From Bacillus sp. AFS001701 (GTDB lineage Bacteria; Bacillota; Bacilli; Bacillales; Bacillaceae_G): a stretch of 39,497 bases of DNA. The translations under genes were made by a program, and so were the position numbers. The stretch covers positions 1-39,497 of the forward strand of contig NZ_NTZO01000010.1 in the NCBI RefSeq assembly GCF_002559405.1. The letters are read 5' to 3'. Of the stretch, positions 7,614-16,172 are shown piece after piece. The stretch's first letter is position 1. The number at the start of each line of letters is the position of its first letter. The notes under the pieces are model-generated. The model ran no database searches. It worked only from the letters and a program-made list of their open reading frames with translations, and was not told the DNA's origin.

Positions 7614-9110
7614 ATGGAACGAGTTGCATTGTACTTGCGTAAAAGTAGAGCAGATTTAGATGCAGAGGCTAAAGGTGAAGGTGAGACCTTATCAAAGCAT
7701 AAGGAGCAGCTTTTAAAATTCGCTAAGGAAAATAATTTAAATATTATTTGTATCCGACAGGAAATTGCATCAGGTGAATCGCTTGTTTATCGGCCAGAAA
7801 TGTTAAAGCTTTTACAAGAAGTTGAAGAATACAAATATGATGGCGTGTTAGTAATGGATATGGACCGTCTTGGACGCGGTAATATGAAGGAGCAGGGTAT
7901 TATTTTAGAAACGTTTAAATCATCTAGAACAAAAATTATTACACCAAGAAAGACCTATGACCTTCATGATGAGTTTGATGAGGAATACAGTGAATTTGAG
8001 GCATTTATGGCGCGAAAAGAATTAAAAATAATTACTCGTAGGCTTCAACGAGGTCGAGTTTTATCAGTCCAAAGAGGAAATTATTTAGGAACCTTTGCAC
8101 CTTATGGATATGAGATTTATGATACGAAGGAATTCCGCTCATTACGTATTAATAACTATCAGGCAAAGGTAGTAAAAAGTATTTTTGAATGGTATACGAA
8201 GGATTTGATCGGTGCAAATGAAATTGCCAACCGTTTAAATCAAATGAATATCCCTTCCTATACTGGAAAAAAGTGGAGTTACCATTCCATTTTGGAGATG
8301 ATAAAAAATCCTATTTATATCGGTAAGGTGACTTGGAATAAAAAATCAAGTAAGGGTATAAGAAAACCAAAATCTGACTGGTTAATTGTTGATGGAAAAC
8401 ATGAAGCAATCATTGATCTTGTTATATACAACTCAGCACAAGATATTTTAAATAGTCGATACCATGCCCCTTATAATAGTAAATTAAGTAATCAGTTAGC
8501 TGGAATACTGTTTTGCAGTAAATGTGGATCAAAACTACAGCAGCGTTATCCTAAAGGCAAGCCTAGACAAATTGTGTGTACAAATAACCGTTGTAACACT
8601 CGGTCTTCCTATACTCATTTAATTGAAGAAAAACTCTTACAAGGGTTAGAAATTTGGTTAAAAGAATACAAAATAAGTTTTTCGAATCAAACCGACGAGG
8701 AAGATTTTGAAGTCATTAATTTAAAAAAACAGGCACTTAAACAAATCGAAAATGATTTAAATGAGGTAGTAAAACAAAAAAATAATTTATTTAATTTACT
8801 AGAACGCGGTGTTTATGATGAAACGATTTACAATGAACGTTCTGAGATCCTCTCTAATCGACTAAAAGAACTTTCAAATAGTAAGACGTTAGTTTTGGAT
8901 GAACTAGCGAAATATCACAATAGAGGGTTGCTAAACGAACAATTTATACCAACCTTTGAAAAAGTGTTAGATTTATATTACAAAACAACTGATATAGAAC
9001 TTAAAAATCGTCTCCTTAAATCAGTTTTATTTAAAGTTGAGTATCAAAAAGAGCCACATCAAAAACTAGATGATTTTACATTAATACTTTACCCTAAGCT
9101 CCCCAGGTGA
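7614..9110 (+). CDS. Large serine recombinase of the spoVFB element
   Basis: A 498-residue site-specific recombinase. The N-terminal catalytic domain has the nucleophile Ser11 in YLRKSR, SGES at 53-56 and DMDRLGRG at 82-89. The recombinase DNA-binding domain follows (about 155-285). Then come a zinc ribbon with Cys301, Cys304, Cys322 and Cys327, a coiled coil (about 370-425) and a basic tail. The layout and motifs resemble SprA of phage SPbeta more than SpoIVCA of skin. It should bind the arms flanking the 10-bp core and excise or integrate the element. The frame is intact. Ribosome site GAGGTGAT is good. It is transcribed against spoVFB and ends 16 bp before the right arm, with no visible terminator; its transcript would run antisense into spoVFB. 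Confidence 0.95.
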   Translation: MERVALYLRKSRADLDAEAKGEGETLSKHKEQLLKFAKENNLNIICIRQEIASGESLVYRPEMLKLLQEVEEYKYDGVLVMDMDRLGRGNMKEQGIILETFKSSRTKIITPRKTYDLHDEFDEEYSEFEAFMARKELKIITRRLQRGRVLSVQRGNYLGTFAPYGYEIYDTKEFRSLRINNYQAKVVKSIFEWYTKDLIGANEIANRLNQMNIPSYTGKKWSYHSILEMIKNPIYIGKVTWNKKSSKGIRKPKSDWLIVDGKHEAIIDLVIYNSAQDILNSRYHAPYNSKLSNQLAGILFCSKCGSKLQQRYPKGKPRQIVCTNNRCNTRSSYTHLIEEKLLQGLEIWLKEYKISFSNQTDEEDFEVINLKKQALKQIENDLNEVVKQKNNLFNLLERGVYDETIYNERSEILSNRLKELSNSKTLVLDELAKYHNRGLLNEQFIPTFEKVLDLYYKTTDIELKNRLLKSVLFKVEYQKEPHQKLDDFTLILYPKLPR

Positions 9111-9126
9111 TCTTGTTAACTGATTT

Positions 9127-9145
9127 GGTATTATCATCTAAGTCA
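9127..9145. repeat. Right inner arm of the element attachment site
   Basis: GGTATTATCATCTAAGTCA, the inverted partner (18/19) of 6333-6351, immediately inside the right core. It also supplies the TGA stop that ends the truncated spoVFB frame at 9143-9145. Confidence 0.85.
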
Positions 9146-9155
9146 CATTAAATTA
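9146..9155. repeat. Right attachment core of the spoVFB element
   Basis: CATTAAATTA, identical to 6323-6332. It lies between the element arm and spoVFB coding sequence. The central AA at 9150-9151 is the expected crossover dinucleotide; being non-palindromic it would fix the orientation of recombination. Confidence 0.85.
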
Positions 9156-9571
9156 GTTCCATTTAAACCTAAAGCATCGTTTGTAGAAATACCTAATACA
9201 ACTGGTTTTCCATTTCTTAATGTAGCCTTTGCTGCCATTAATACGGGGCTATCAGTTTGAGCATTAGCAAACTTACTCATTGAATTTCCTGTTAACGGTG
9301 CAATTACCATACAATCTAATTGTACTTTTGGACCAAATGGTTCTGCTCCTACAATTGAATCAACTGTTTTACGCCCTGTAATTTCTTCTATTTTTTCAAT
9401 CCAGTCTTCCCCTACACCAAATCGAGTTGTTGTGCTTTTTACAGTAAATGTAACAACAGGGTATACGTCAGCTCCATCATCCACTAACTTTTGAATTTGT
9501 GGTACTACCTCTTCATAAGTACAATGTGATCCTGTAATACCAAATCCAATTTTCTTACCTTTCAACGTCAT
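9146..9571 (-). CDS. spoVFB: Dipicolinate synthase subunit B, N-terminal fragment of the interrupted gene
   Basis: 142 codons encode the flavoprotein-like fold of SpoVFB: KKIGFGITGSHCTYEE at the start, VIAPLTGNSMSKFANA mid-protein, and GISTNDALGLNGTNLM at the junction. The frame then meets TGA in the element arm (9143-9145), so the unexcised gene makes a protein lacking its last 57 residues. Together with SpoVFA it oxidises the DapA product to dipicolinic acid in the mother cell. The ATG has ribosome site AAGGAG and overlaps the spoVFA stop by four bases, indicating coupled translation. It rejoins the fragment at 6149-6322 after element excision. Confidence 0.95.
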
Positions 9572-10470
9572 TTTTGTTGCTCCTTCCTTTTATCTAAATC
9601 TACCTTTAATAGCTGTGTTAGTACGTTTCCAATTATTTGCCCTGCTGTTTTAGGAGCAACGATTCCTGGTAAACCTGGTGCTAGTAATGCCTTAATACCT
9701 CTTTTTTCAGCATACCGAAAATCTGTTCCTCCAGGTTTAGAAGCTAAATCAATGATTAGTGAATGAGGTTGTAATTTTGAAATGACACTTGCTGTCACGA
9801 TTTGAACTGGAACAGTATTAATTACAACATCTACATCCTTTAAGGCCTCTTCAATATTCTTAAATTCAAAAGCTTCTAAGCCCATTTCAACAATTCTAGC
9901 AATATGTTCTGATTTACGAGCCCCTACTTTTACTTTTGCACCTAAATTATGAAAAGTCCTTGCGACACTCATTCCTGTACGACCTAAACCTAATACGGCT
10001 ACTTTCGAATTATGAATTGTATATTCCGTATGTTGAATAACCATCATGATCGTACCTTCAACAGTTGGAATACTATTATAAATAGCTACATCGTCTCGTT
10101 CAAATAATTTTACTAACTTTCGATTTGAAGCTGTAACTATACTATCTAAGTAAGAGTTACTTATTCCAGAGTAAATCGTACAATGCGAAGGAGTACTGTC
10201 TAAAATTTCTTTTGTCAGCACGACTTTCTCATTTGAAAAAATTGTATCGACAACCCCTTCAATATTCGTACCTGGTACAGGTAGTAGGATTGCATCTAGA
10301 TCTTCAAAATTTGCATCTGCCATTAATTCTTTTGATGCACTGGTAAATCCACTATCTAATTGTTCAAAGCCTATTAATGTTACCTTTGCGTCTAACTCTG
10401 TTAACTTCCGAATAACTTCCAGCTGTCTGGCGTCCCCACCAATAACAGCAATATGCAAGCCAGTTAACAT
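9568..10470 (-). CDS. spoVFA: Dipicolinate synthase subunit A
   Basis: A 300-residue NAD(P)-dependent dehydrogenase-like subunit of dipicolinate synthase, acting in the mother cell late in sporulation. The N-terminus has a Rossmann-like start (HIAVIGGDARQLEVI). A second, clear nucleotide-binding motif GLGRTG lies at 161-166. LAPGLPGIVAPKTAG near the C-terminus is typical of the family. The gene is complete, unlike its partner, and overlaps spoVFB by four bases. Ribosome site GAAGGTGA is eight bases before the ATG. In B. subtilis the operon is sigma-K dependent. Confidence 0.95.
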   Translation of the reverse strand: MLTGLHIAVIGGDARQLEVIRKLTELDAKVTLIGFEQLDSGFTSASKELMADANFEDLDAILLPVPGTNIEGVVDTIFSNEKVVLTKEILDSTPSHCTIYSGISNSYLDSIVTASNRKLVKLFERDDVAIYNSIPTVEGTIMMVIQHTEYTIHNSKVAVLGLGRTGMSVARTFHNLGAKVKVGARKSEHIARIVEMGLEAFEFKNIEEALKDVDVVINTVPVQIVTASVISKLQPHSLIIDLASKPGGTDFRYAEKRGIKALLAPGLPGIVAPKTAGQIIGNVLTQLLKVDLDKRKEQQK

Positions 10471-10490
10471 GCAGCATTCACCTTCTTTAC

Positions 10491-10499
10491 TTCACTATG
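10491..10499 (-). promoter_or_regulatory. Possible sigma-K -10 of the spoVF operon
   Basis: CATAGTGAA on the minus strand matches CATAnnnTA at five of six fixed positions, about 20 bases before spoVFA. A plain AC -35 at the right spacing is not evident. Sigma-K control is known for this operon in B. subtilis; the site here is tentative. Confidence 0.3.
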
Positions 10500-10672
10500 G
10501 TAAATGGAAATTAATCTCTGTAAGCAGGACTACCGCCTAACATCTTTCTCCTAAATATCTTATGAATCTTCCATTGCATTGGTGAAGATTCTTTCTAAAA
10601 TTAAGGAGCAGTAATGAAAAACTGTTTAAATCTGAGCATTTCTATTTTCGGTCATTTGAAAAATAGAAAAGA

Positions 10673-10690
10673 GGGTCCTATAATGGACCC
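10673..10690 (-). terminator. Terminator of mlpA
   Basis: GGGTCC (10673-10678) pairs with GGACCC (10685-10690). On the minus strand it is followed by TCTTTTCTATTTTTC. It begins 14 bases after the mlpA stop and isolates spoVFA from upstream transcription. Confidence 0.8.
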
Positions 10691-10704
10691 CCTAATTGAT
10701 CAAC

Positions 10705-11946
10705 TTATTGTTTAATATTTGTTGGAATTACTCCATCAGGACTTACTAATGAAACTGCAAAGTCGTCAGTAAAAACAAACTTCGCAATATCATTTACTTT
10801 ATCAATTGTTACATCATCTATTAGTTGAATTACTTCGTCTAAAGTACGGTGATTACCTAGCATTAATTCATTTTTACCATTTCGGCTCATTCTGCTATTT
10901 GTACTTTCTAATCCTAACATTAAATTACCTTTTAATTGCTCTTTACAATTATTTAATTCTTTTTCTGTTATTCCATCTGCATTTAATACTTTTAATGTTT
11001 CTTGGATTGTTTCAAATAATTGATTTAATTGGCTTTTTCCAGTACCTGCATAAATTGCAACTGTACCGCTATCATGGTATGCAGAGTGATAAGAGAATAC
11101 TGAATATGCAAGTCCTTTTTGCTCACGAACATCTTGGAATAATCGACTACTCATACTGCCACCAAGTATATTATTTAAAGCAATTAATGGATATAAATCG
11201 CTATGTCCAAGTTCAAGTCCTCTATAGCCAACACAAAGATGTGCTTGCTCTGTTTCCTTTTTGCGAGCAATTTGTCCATAATGGATTGTAGGAATCCCAA
11301 AGTTTATATCTTTCTTTTTACCCTCATAATTTCCGAATAAATCTTCAACACGTTTAATAAATGATTCATCAATATTACCCGCAATTGAAATAACTACTTG
11401 ATCCGGAGTGTAAAAATCCTTCATGTACTGACGTAAAGTATCGCCGTTAAAAGATTTTAAAGTTTCTTCTGTACCTAAAATTGGATAACCTAATGGATGA
11501 GTTTCATACATAACTTTACTTAATAAATCATGAACTAAATCATCTGGTGTATCATCATACATTTTGATTTCTTCAAGTACTACATTTTTTTCTTTTTCTA
11601 ATTCACCTTCATCAAAAGTTGAATTAAAAAACATATCTCCTAACACTTCTAACGCGTAATCCGCATGAGTATCTAACACTTTAGCGTAATAACAAGTATA
11701 TTCTTTTGAAGTAAATGCATTTACTTGTCCACCAATTGAATCGAAACTTTCAGCGATTTCTTTCGCATTGCGTGTTTTAGTACCTTTAAAGAACATATGC
11801 TCAAGAAAATGTGAAACACCATTCAGTTCAGACGTTTCATTGCTTGAACCTGTTTTAATCCAGACTCCAAGTGCAACTGAACGGACAGTTGAAATATTTT
11901 CAATTACTACTCTAATTCCATTTTTGCAAGTATGTCGTACAATCAT
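10705..11946 (-). CDS. mlpA: M16-family zinc protease (MlpA/YmxG)
   Basis: A 413-residue insulinase-type peptidase related to the mitochondrial processing peptidase beta subunit. The inverted zinc motif is intact: His46, Glu49 and His50 in HFLEH, with the third ligand Glu126 in VLEEIKMYDDTPDD. A second inactive-like half follows, with RGLELGHSDLYPLIALNNIL and GGSMSSRLF. Ribosome site AGGAGG is perfect. No signal peptide, so it is cytoplasmic. In B. subtilis ymxH lies between this gene and spoVFA; here there is only a 234-bp spacer with a terminator. Confidence 0.93.
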   Translation of the reverse strand: MIVRHTCKNGIRVVIENISTVRSVALGVWIKTGSSNETSELNGVSHFLEHMFFKGTKTRNAKEIAESFDSIGGQVNAFTSKEYTCYYAKVLDTHADYALEVLGDMFFNSTFDEGELEKEKNVVLEEIKMYDDTPDDLVHDLLSKVMYETHPLGYPILGTEETLKSFNGDTLRQYMKDFYTPDQVVISIAGNIDESFIKRVEDLFGNYEGKKKDINFGIPTIHYGQIARKKETEQAHLCVGYRGLELGHSDLYPLIALNNILGGSMSSRLFQDVREQKGLAYSVFSYHSAYHDSGTVAIYAGTGKSQLNQLFETIQETLKVLNADGITEKELNNCKEQLKGNLMLGLESTNSRMSRNGKNELMLGNHRTLDEVIQLIDDVTIDKVNDIAKFVFTDDFAVSLVSPDGVIPTNIKQ

Positions 11947-12047
11947 GTAATGCCTCCTATGTATACACCATCTATTTACACTTTTGTAATAAGATTGAAA
12001 AATTTAACTATATTTTACAATCATCTTAACAAAGCTGAAAGTAATTG

Positions 12048-13028
12048 TCATTTGTTTTCAACTTTTTTAATTGTATCGTACCGTTTTTCATCTAATAAAG
12101 TTGAAATATTTACAACTTTTCGACCTGATGCCTCTATTTTTGTGATTAGTTCATCAAGTGCCTCAGCTGTCGGTTTCGTTGGATGCATAAGAACGATTGT
12201 ACCATTACCTACTTTTTTCATAACACGATTAATAATGACTTCTCTTGGCGGTTTCTGCCAATCAATCGTATCTGCTGTCCACATAATTGTTTTTAACCCT
12301 AAACTTGAAGCGATTTTTACTACCTCATCACGATAACTACCGCTTGGAGGGGCAAACCATACAACTTTTTGATCAGTTGTAGCTAGTATGACTGAATTTG
12401 TTTGGGTTATTTCATTTCTTATTTGCTGACTACCTAATCTTGCCATATCGGGATGTGTATAAGAATGGTTCCCAACTTCTTGATCTGCAGCAGTGATTAG
12501 TTGAGCGACAGTTGGATTATTTTTTACCCATCTACCCTCAAGAAAGAAAGTTGCGTTTGCATTGTGCTTCTTTAATACTTCTAACATTTCTGGAATATGT
12601 TCATTTCCCCATGCAACATTGATTGTAAATGCTACCATTGGTTTTTCAGGATTCCCTTTATAAACTGGTGATGGTGGTAAATCCTTTAAATGAACTTTTG
12701 GAGAAACTTCTTTAAATACTAGTTTATTCTCATCAAACTTACCATTTGCCTTCATTTTCTTATATGACGCATTAACATCGACTGTTAAACCATTATAGCC
12801 GGGTATTGCTTTCCAAACCGAGTCCACATATGCATCTTTTGGAGGTATCTCGAAAGTTGGCGCTTTTGTTTTGATTTCATCCAATAGCCCATTTGTTTTA
12901 GCTGTAACAAATGACGATTTTGAAGTTAACTTCCTGACGTATTGATTAGTATATTGATTTCTAACTACTAAAATTGCTAGAAATAATGCCATAACGAATG
13001 CTAGGACTTTAAACCGACTTCTACTCAT
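12048..13028 (-). CDS. ylxY: Polysaccharide deacetylase-like protein YlxY
   Basis: A 326-residue protein anchored by one N-terminal membrane segment (about residues 7-22), with a NodB-type deacetylase domain from about 130. The metal-binding HSYTH motif is present at 188-192. The block that normally reads TFDDGP instead reads AFTINVAWGNEH (133-144), so the catalytic base and first metal-binding Asp are missing. As I recall, B. subtilis YlxY shows the same replacement, so this is a subfamily trait. It probably acts on or binds cell-wall glycan outside the membrane, perhaps without deacetylase activity. Located between mlpA and pnpA as in B. subtilis. Confidence 0.88.
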   Translation of the reverse strand: MSRSRFKVLAFVMALFLAILVVRNQYTNQYVRKLTSKSSFVTAKTNGLLDEIKTKAPTFEIPPKDAYVDSVWKAIPGYNGLTVDVNASYKKMKANGKFDENKLVFKEVSPKVHLKDLPPSPVYKGNPEKPMVAFTINVAWGNEHIPEMLEVLKKHNANATFFLEGRWVKNNPTVAQLITAADQEVGNHSYTHPDMARLGSQQIRNEITQTNSVILATTDQKVVWFAPPSGSYRDEVVKIASSLGLKTIMWTADTIDWQKPPREVIINRVMKKVGNGTIVLMHPTKPTAEALDELITKIEASGRKVVNISTLLDEKRYDTIKKVENK

Positions 13029-13237
13029 TTCCTAAACGCCCTCCTACTAGAAGGAATATGATATTTTTTAATAAAATAGAACAAGCTTTCTACTTATGTA
13101 CGACTAAATTAGCATTAACTAATTTAATCTGGTAATTTCTAGTTCTACTTTTCTTATTGTAACCAAAAAAATTTTAGGCACACATGAAATTCTGGAAAAT
13201 TAAAAGAGAGGATTAAGAGGGAGTATGAAAGTAAAAA

Positions 13238-13269
13238 AACAACAGGCTCATTTCTAAGTGCCTGTTGTT
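13238..13269. terminator. Hairpin terminator between pnpA and ylxY
   Basis: AACAACAGGC (13238-13247) pairs with GCCTGTTGTT (13260-13269). T-runs on both strands (GTTGTTTTTATT and TTGTTTTTTTAC) allow termination in either direction. It most likely ends the pnpA transcript. Confidence 0.75.
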
Positions 13270-13287
13270 TTTATTGGTTAGGAAGGT

Positions 13288-13446
13288 GAACGCCTTCCAC
13301 TTTTCGTGATGTCTAGCTTCAGGCGTTTGCCCTTCGAGTTCATAAGCCAAGGACCAGCAAAGGTTAAAAAGCAACCTTCACTGGTCCTTGTCTAATGCTT
13401 GTCGGCGCAGATCGAACGCCTTCCGCTTTTCGTGATGTCTAGTTCC
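13288..13446. repeat. Dispersed palindromic repeat, copy 1, flanked by a direct repeat
   Basis: A unit of about 126 bp (13306-13431) folds on itself: GGACCAG / CTGGTCC outside and AAGGTT / AACCTT inside. It matches the unit at 18815-18940 over its whole length. It is bounded by a 33-bp direct repeat, 13288-13320 and 13414-13446 (30 of 33 identical). Similar GTCTAG...CTTGTCGG...CGCCTTCC elements are scattered between genes in many Bacillus genomes, from general recollection. No protein is encoded. Confidence 0.7.
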
Positions 13447-13548
13447 GCAAGCTAGCTCATCGGTAATATTCCATTAATCTTCGAAGTGGAAAAATAGCCA
13501 CTTCTTCAGATTAATGGAGATATTCCTTTCAGAGCTGGACGAGCTTGC
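13447..13548. repeat. Long foldback structure at the 3' end of pnpA
   Basis: Three nested stems: GCAAGCT-AGCTC (13447-13458) with GAGCT...AGCTTGC (13532-13548), AATATTCCATTAATCT (13464-13479) with 13508-13524, and GAAGTGG (13483-13489) with CCACTTC (13498-13504). It starts nine bases after the pnpA stop. Transcribed as RNA it would form one extended hairpin of about 100 nt, which could protect the pnpA message from 3' decay or help end transcription. Confidence 0.65.
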
Positions 13549-13556
13549 TCCACATT

Positions 13557-15671
13557 TCATTGTTGCTCAGCTTTTTCTTTTTGTTCTTTTAATACTGCTT
13601 TGCGAGATAGGTTTACTCGTCCTTGTTTGTCGATTTCAGTTACTTTTACTAGGATTTCGTCTCCAAGTGAAACTACGTCTTCAACTTTTGCAATGCGTTC
13701 TTCTGCAAGTTCAGAAATATGGACTAATCCATCTTTACCTGCAAAGATTTCAACAAATGCACCGAATTTTTCAATTCGTTTTACTTTACCCATGTATAAT
13801 TGACCTACTTCTACTTCACGAACAAGGTCTTCGATAATTTGTTTTGCACGTTCATTCATAGGTTGGTCTACAGATGAAATAAATACTGTTCCATCTTGTT
13901 CGATGTCAATTTTTACGCCAGTTTCTTCAATAATTTTATTGATTTGTTTTCCACCTGGTCCAATAACATCTTTAATTTTATCTGGGTTAATTGTCATCAT
14001 TAAGATTTTTGGAGCAAACTCAGATAATGCCGTTCTTGGTTCGCTTATTGTAGCAAGCATCGACTCAAGAATTTGCATACGTCCAATTTTTGCTTGTTCT
14101 AATGCTTCTTTTAAAATTTGTTCTGATAAACCATCAATTTTAATGTCCATTTGAAGTGCAGTTACACCTTTAGCTGTTCCTGCAACTTTAAAGTCCATAT
14201 CTCCTAAATGGTCTTCCATACCTTGAATGTCTGTAAGAACTGAATAATGTTCACCAGATTTAATTAATCCCATTGCAATACCAGCAACTGGTGCTTTAAT
14301 TGGTACACCAGCATCCATCATTGCTAAAGTACTTGCACAAATACTTGCTTGTGAAGTTGAACCATTTGATTCAAGTACTTCTGATACAAGTCGGATTGTG
14401 TATGGGAAATCCTTTTGATCTGGAATACTTGGCTCAAGTGCTCTTTCACCTAATGCTCCATGTCCAATTTCACGGCGACCTGGTCCACGAATTGGTCCTG
14501 TTTCACCAACACTAAATTGTGGGAAATTATAATGATGCATAAAACGTTTTGATTCTTCTATGCCTAATCCATCAAGAATTTGCACATCACCTAGAGCCCC
14601 TAGTGTACAAATGCTTAACGCTTGAGTTTGTCCACGAGTGAATAAACCAGAACCATGTGTACGAGGTAGTAAACCAACTTGTGATGATAATGGACGGATT
14701 TCATCTAATTTTCTTCCATCAGGACGAACTTTTTCAACCGTGATTAAACGACGCACTTCTTCTTTTACTAGCATTGAAAGGATTTCTTTAACTTGTCCAA
14801 GGATCTCTTCTTCTGCTTCATTTTCTTCAAACTGAAGAACAACACGTTCTTTTACTTCATTGATTGCAGCTTCACGAGCATGTTTTTCATGAACTTGAAT
14901 AGCTGCATTTAATTCTGTTTCACAAATTTCACGAATTTGTTTTTCTAATTCAGCATCTAGTTCATGAAGCTTAATTTCCAATTTTTCTTTTCCAATTTGT
15001 GCTACTATTTCTTCTTGGAATGCAATTAATTTTTTAATTTCTTCATGACCAAACATAATTGCTTCAAGCATAACTTCTTCTGGCACTTCATTAGCTCCAG
15101 CTTCAACCATGTTTATTGCATCTTTCGTTCCAGCAACTGTTAAATGAATATCACTGTTTTCAGCTTGCTCAACTGTTGGATTAATAATAAATTCGTCATT
15201 AATGCGACCAACTACAACTCCAGCAATAGGTCCATTAAATGGAATGTCAGATACGCATAGCGCTAGTGAACTACCAAACATAGCAGCCATTTCTGATGAA
15301 CAATCTTGATCAACACTCATTACTATGCTAATTACTTGTACTTCATTACGGAATCCATCTGCAAATAATGGTCGAATTGGGCGGTCAATTAGTCGACTCG
15401 CTAATATTGCTTTTTCACTCGGTCTACCTTCACGTTTAATAAATCCACCAGGAATTTTACCTACTGCATATAAACGCTCTTCGTAGTTTACTGTTAATGG
15501 GAAAAAGCTAACTTTTTTAGGTTCCTTTGATGCAGTTGCTGATGATAATACGACTGTATCTTCGTATCTTACTAAAACTGCTCCATTTGCTTGCTTTGCT
15601 AATTGTCCTACTTCAACAGTAAGAGTTTTACCAGCAAGCTCCGTGGAAAAAACGTGCTTTTGTTGTTCCAT
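13557..15671 (-). CDS. pnpA: Polynucleotide phosphorylase
   Basis: A 704-residue 3'-5' phosphorolytic exoribonuclease, the main 3' mRNA decay enzyme of Bacillus and part of its RNA degradosome-like network. Two RNase PH-like domains are separated by an all-helical linker, with the active-site loop [16 protein letters not shown] in the second. A KH domain ([20 protein letters not shown], about 550-610) and an S1 domain ([20 protein letters not shown], about 620-690) complete the C-terminus. Length is normal. The ribosome site GAGAGGGG is unusually far (about 12 bases) from the ATG, but no better in-frame start exists. Confidence 0.98.
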   Translation of the reverse strand: MEQQKHVFSTELAGKTLTVEVGQLAKQANGAVLVRYEDTVVLSSATASKEPKKVSFFPLTVNYEERLYAVGKIPGGFIKREGRPSEKAILASRLIDRPIRPLFADGFRNEVQVISIVMSVDQDCSSEMAAMFGSSLALCVSDIPFNGPIAGVVVGRINDEFIINPTVEQAENSDIHLTVAGTKDAINMVEAGANEVPEEVMLEAIMFGHEEIKKLIAFQEEIVAQIGKEKLEIKLHELDAELEKQIREICETELNAAIQVHEKHAREAAINEVKERVVLQFEENEAEEEILGQVKEILSMLVKEEVRRLITVEKVRPDGRKLDEIRPLSSQVGLLPRTHGSGLFTRGQTQALSICTLGALGDVQILDGLGIEESKRFMHHYNFPQFSVGETGPIRGPGRREIGHGALGERALEPSIPDQKDFPYTIRLVSEVLESNGSTSQASICASTLAMMDAGVPIKAPVAGIAMGLIKSGEHYSVLTDIQGMEDHLGDMDFKVAGTAKGVTALQMDIKIDGLSEQILKEALEQAKIGRMQILESMLATISEPRTALSEFAPKILMMTINPDKIKDVIGPGGKQINKIIEETGVKIDIEQDGTVFISSVDQPMNERAKQIIEDLVREVEVGQLYMGKVKRIEKFGAFVEIFAGKDGLVHISELAEERIAKVEDVVSLGDEILVKVTEIDKQGRVNLSRKAVLKEQKEKAEQQ

Positions 15672-15744
15672 ATGGTATAAATACCCCTCTCTAATTTACA
15701 ATTCAAAGTCTAAACTAATTATGTAAAAAAATCGTATATTCTCT

Positions 15745-15774
15745 ATTATCTCCTATGTTTAGTAAAGAAATCAA
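15745..15774 (-). promoter_or_regulatory. Candidate sigma-A promoter of pnpA
   Basis: TTGATT (15769-15774) and GATAAT (15745-15750) on the minus strand with an 18-bp spacer, giving a leader of about 65 nt. It lies after the rpsO terminator, so pnpA can be transcribed separately from rpsO. Confidence 0.5.
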
Positions 15775-15850
15775 CTAACGAGAAAAAGAGAATAAATATT
15801 TATAAATTTAAAATTCAATTGATCAGTAATTTTAAATCGATATGTATAAG

Positions 15851-15876
15851 AAAAAGCGGGAAGAATCCCGCTTTTT
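15851..15876. terminator. Terminator of rpsO
   Basis: AAAAAGCGGGA (15851-15861) pairs with TCCCGCTTTTT (15866-15876) around a four-base loop, with T-runs in both directions. It starts 27 bases after the rpsO stop. Confidence 0.9.
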
Positions 15877-15902
15877 CTTAAAGTATCAAATTAATACTCG
15901 AA

Positions 15903-16172
15903 TTAACGACGTAAACCTAATTTGTTAATTAATTCACGGTAACGAGTAATGTCTTTGTTACGTAAGTAGTTAAGTAAGTTACGACGCTTACCAACCATTT
16001 TTAATAAACCACGACGAGAGTGGTGATCTTTTTTGTGAGTACGTAAGTGCCCATTTAAAGAGTTAATGTTTTCAGTTAAAACTGCAATTTGAACTTCTGG
16101 AGAACCAGTATCGTTCGCATGAGTTTTGTAAGTGCTGATAATTTCGTTTTTACGTTCTTGAGTTAATGCCAT
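15903..16172 (-). CDS. rpsO: Ribosomal protein S15
   Basis: The 89-residue 30S protein that binds the 16S rRNA three-way junction early in assembly. The full-length family signature is present: [20 protein letters not shown] followed by [19 protein letters not shown]. Ribosome site GAGGTGA is eight bases before the ATG. It is followed by its own terminator and then pnpA, the usual order. Confidence 0.98.
   Translation of the reverse strand: MALTQERKNEIISTYKTHANDTGSPEVQIAVLTENINSLNGHLRTHKKDHHSRRGLLKMVGKRRNLLNYLRNKDITRYRELINKLGLRR

Larger units (their letters stand above)
6323..9145. mobile_element. 2,823-bp site-specific intervening element in spoVFB (skin/vfbin type)
   Basis: The element runs from one copy of the 10-bp core to the next (9146 minus 6323 = 2,823 bp). 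It carries a serine recombinase, a divergent 56-codon gene, a 178-codon gene and little else. No capsid, replication or transposase genes are present. Removing it restores spoVFB in frame. Elements of this design interrupt sporulation genes in several bacilli (skin in sigK, SPbeta in spsM, vfbin in spoVFB of B. weihenstephanensis). They are excised in the mother cell, which is not inherited, so excision costs the lineage nothing. Excision and its timing here are inferred, not shown. The element is AT-rich like the host, so base composition gives no evidence of recent arrival. Confidence 0.92.

Noticed and set aside
6323-9145. Treating spoVFB as an ordinary pseudogene destroyed by a transposon
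   Set aside because: The ends are a recombinase-type core with symmetric arms, both gene pieces keep frame and sequence, and excision is exactly in frame; a random insertion would not show all three.
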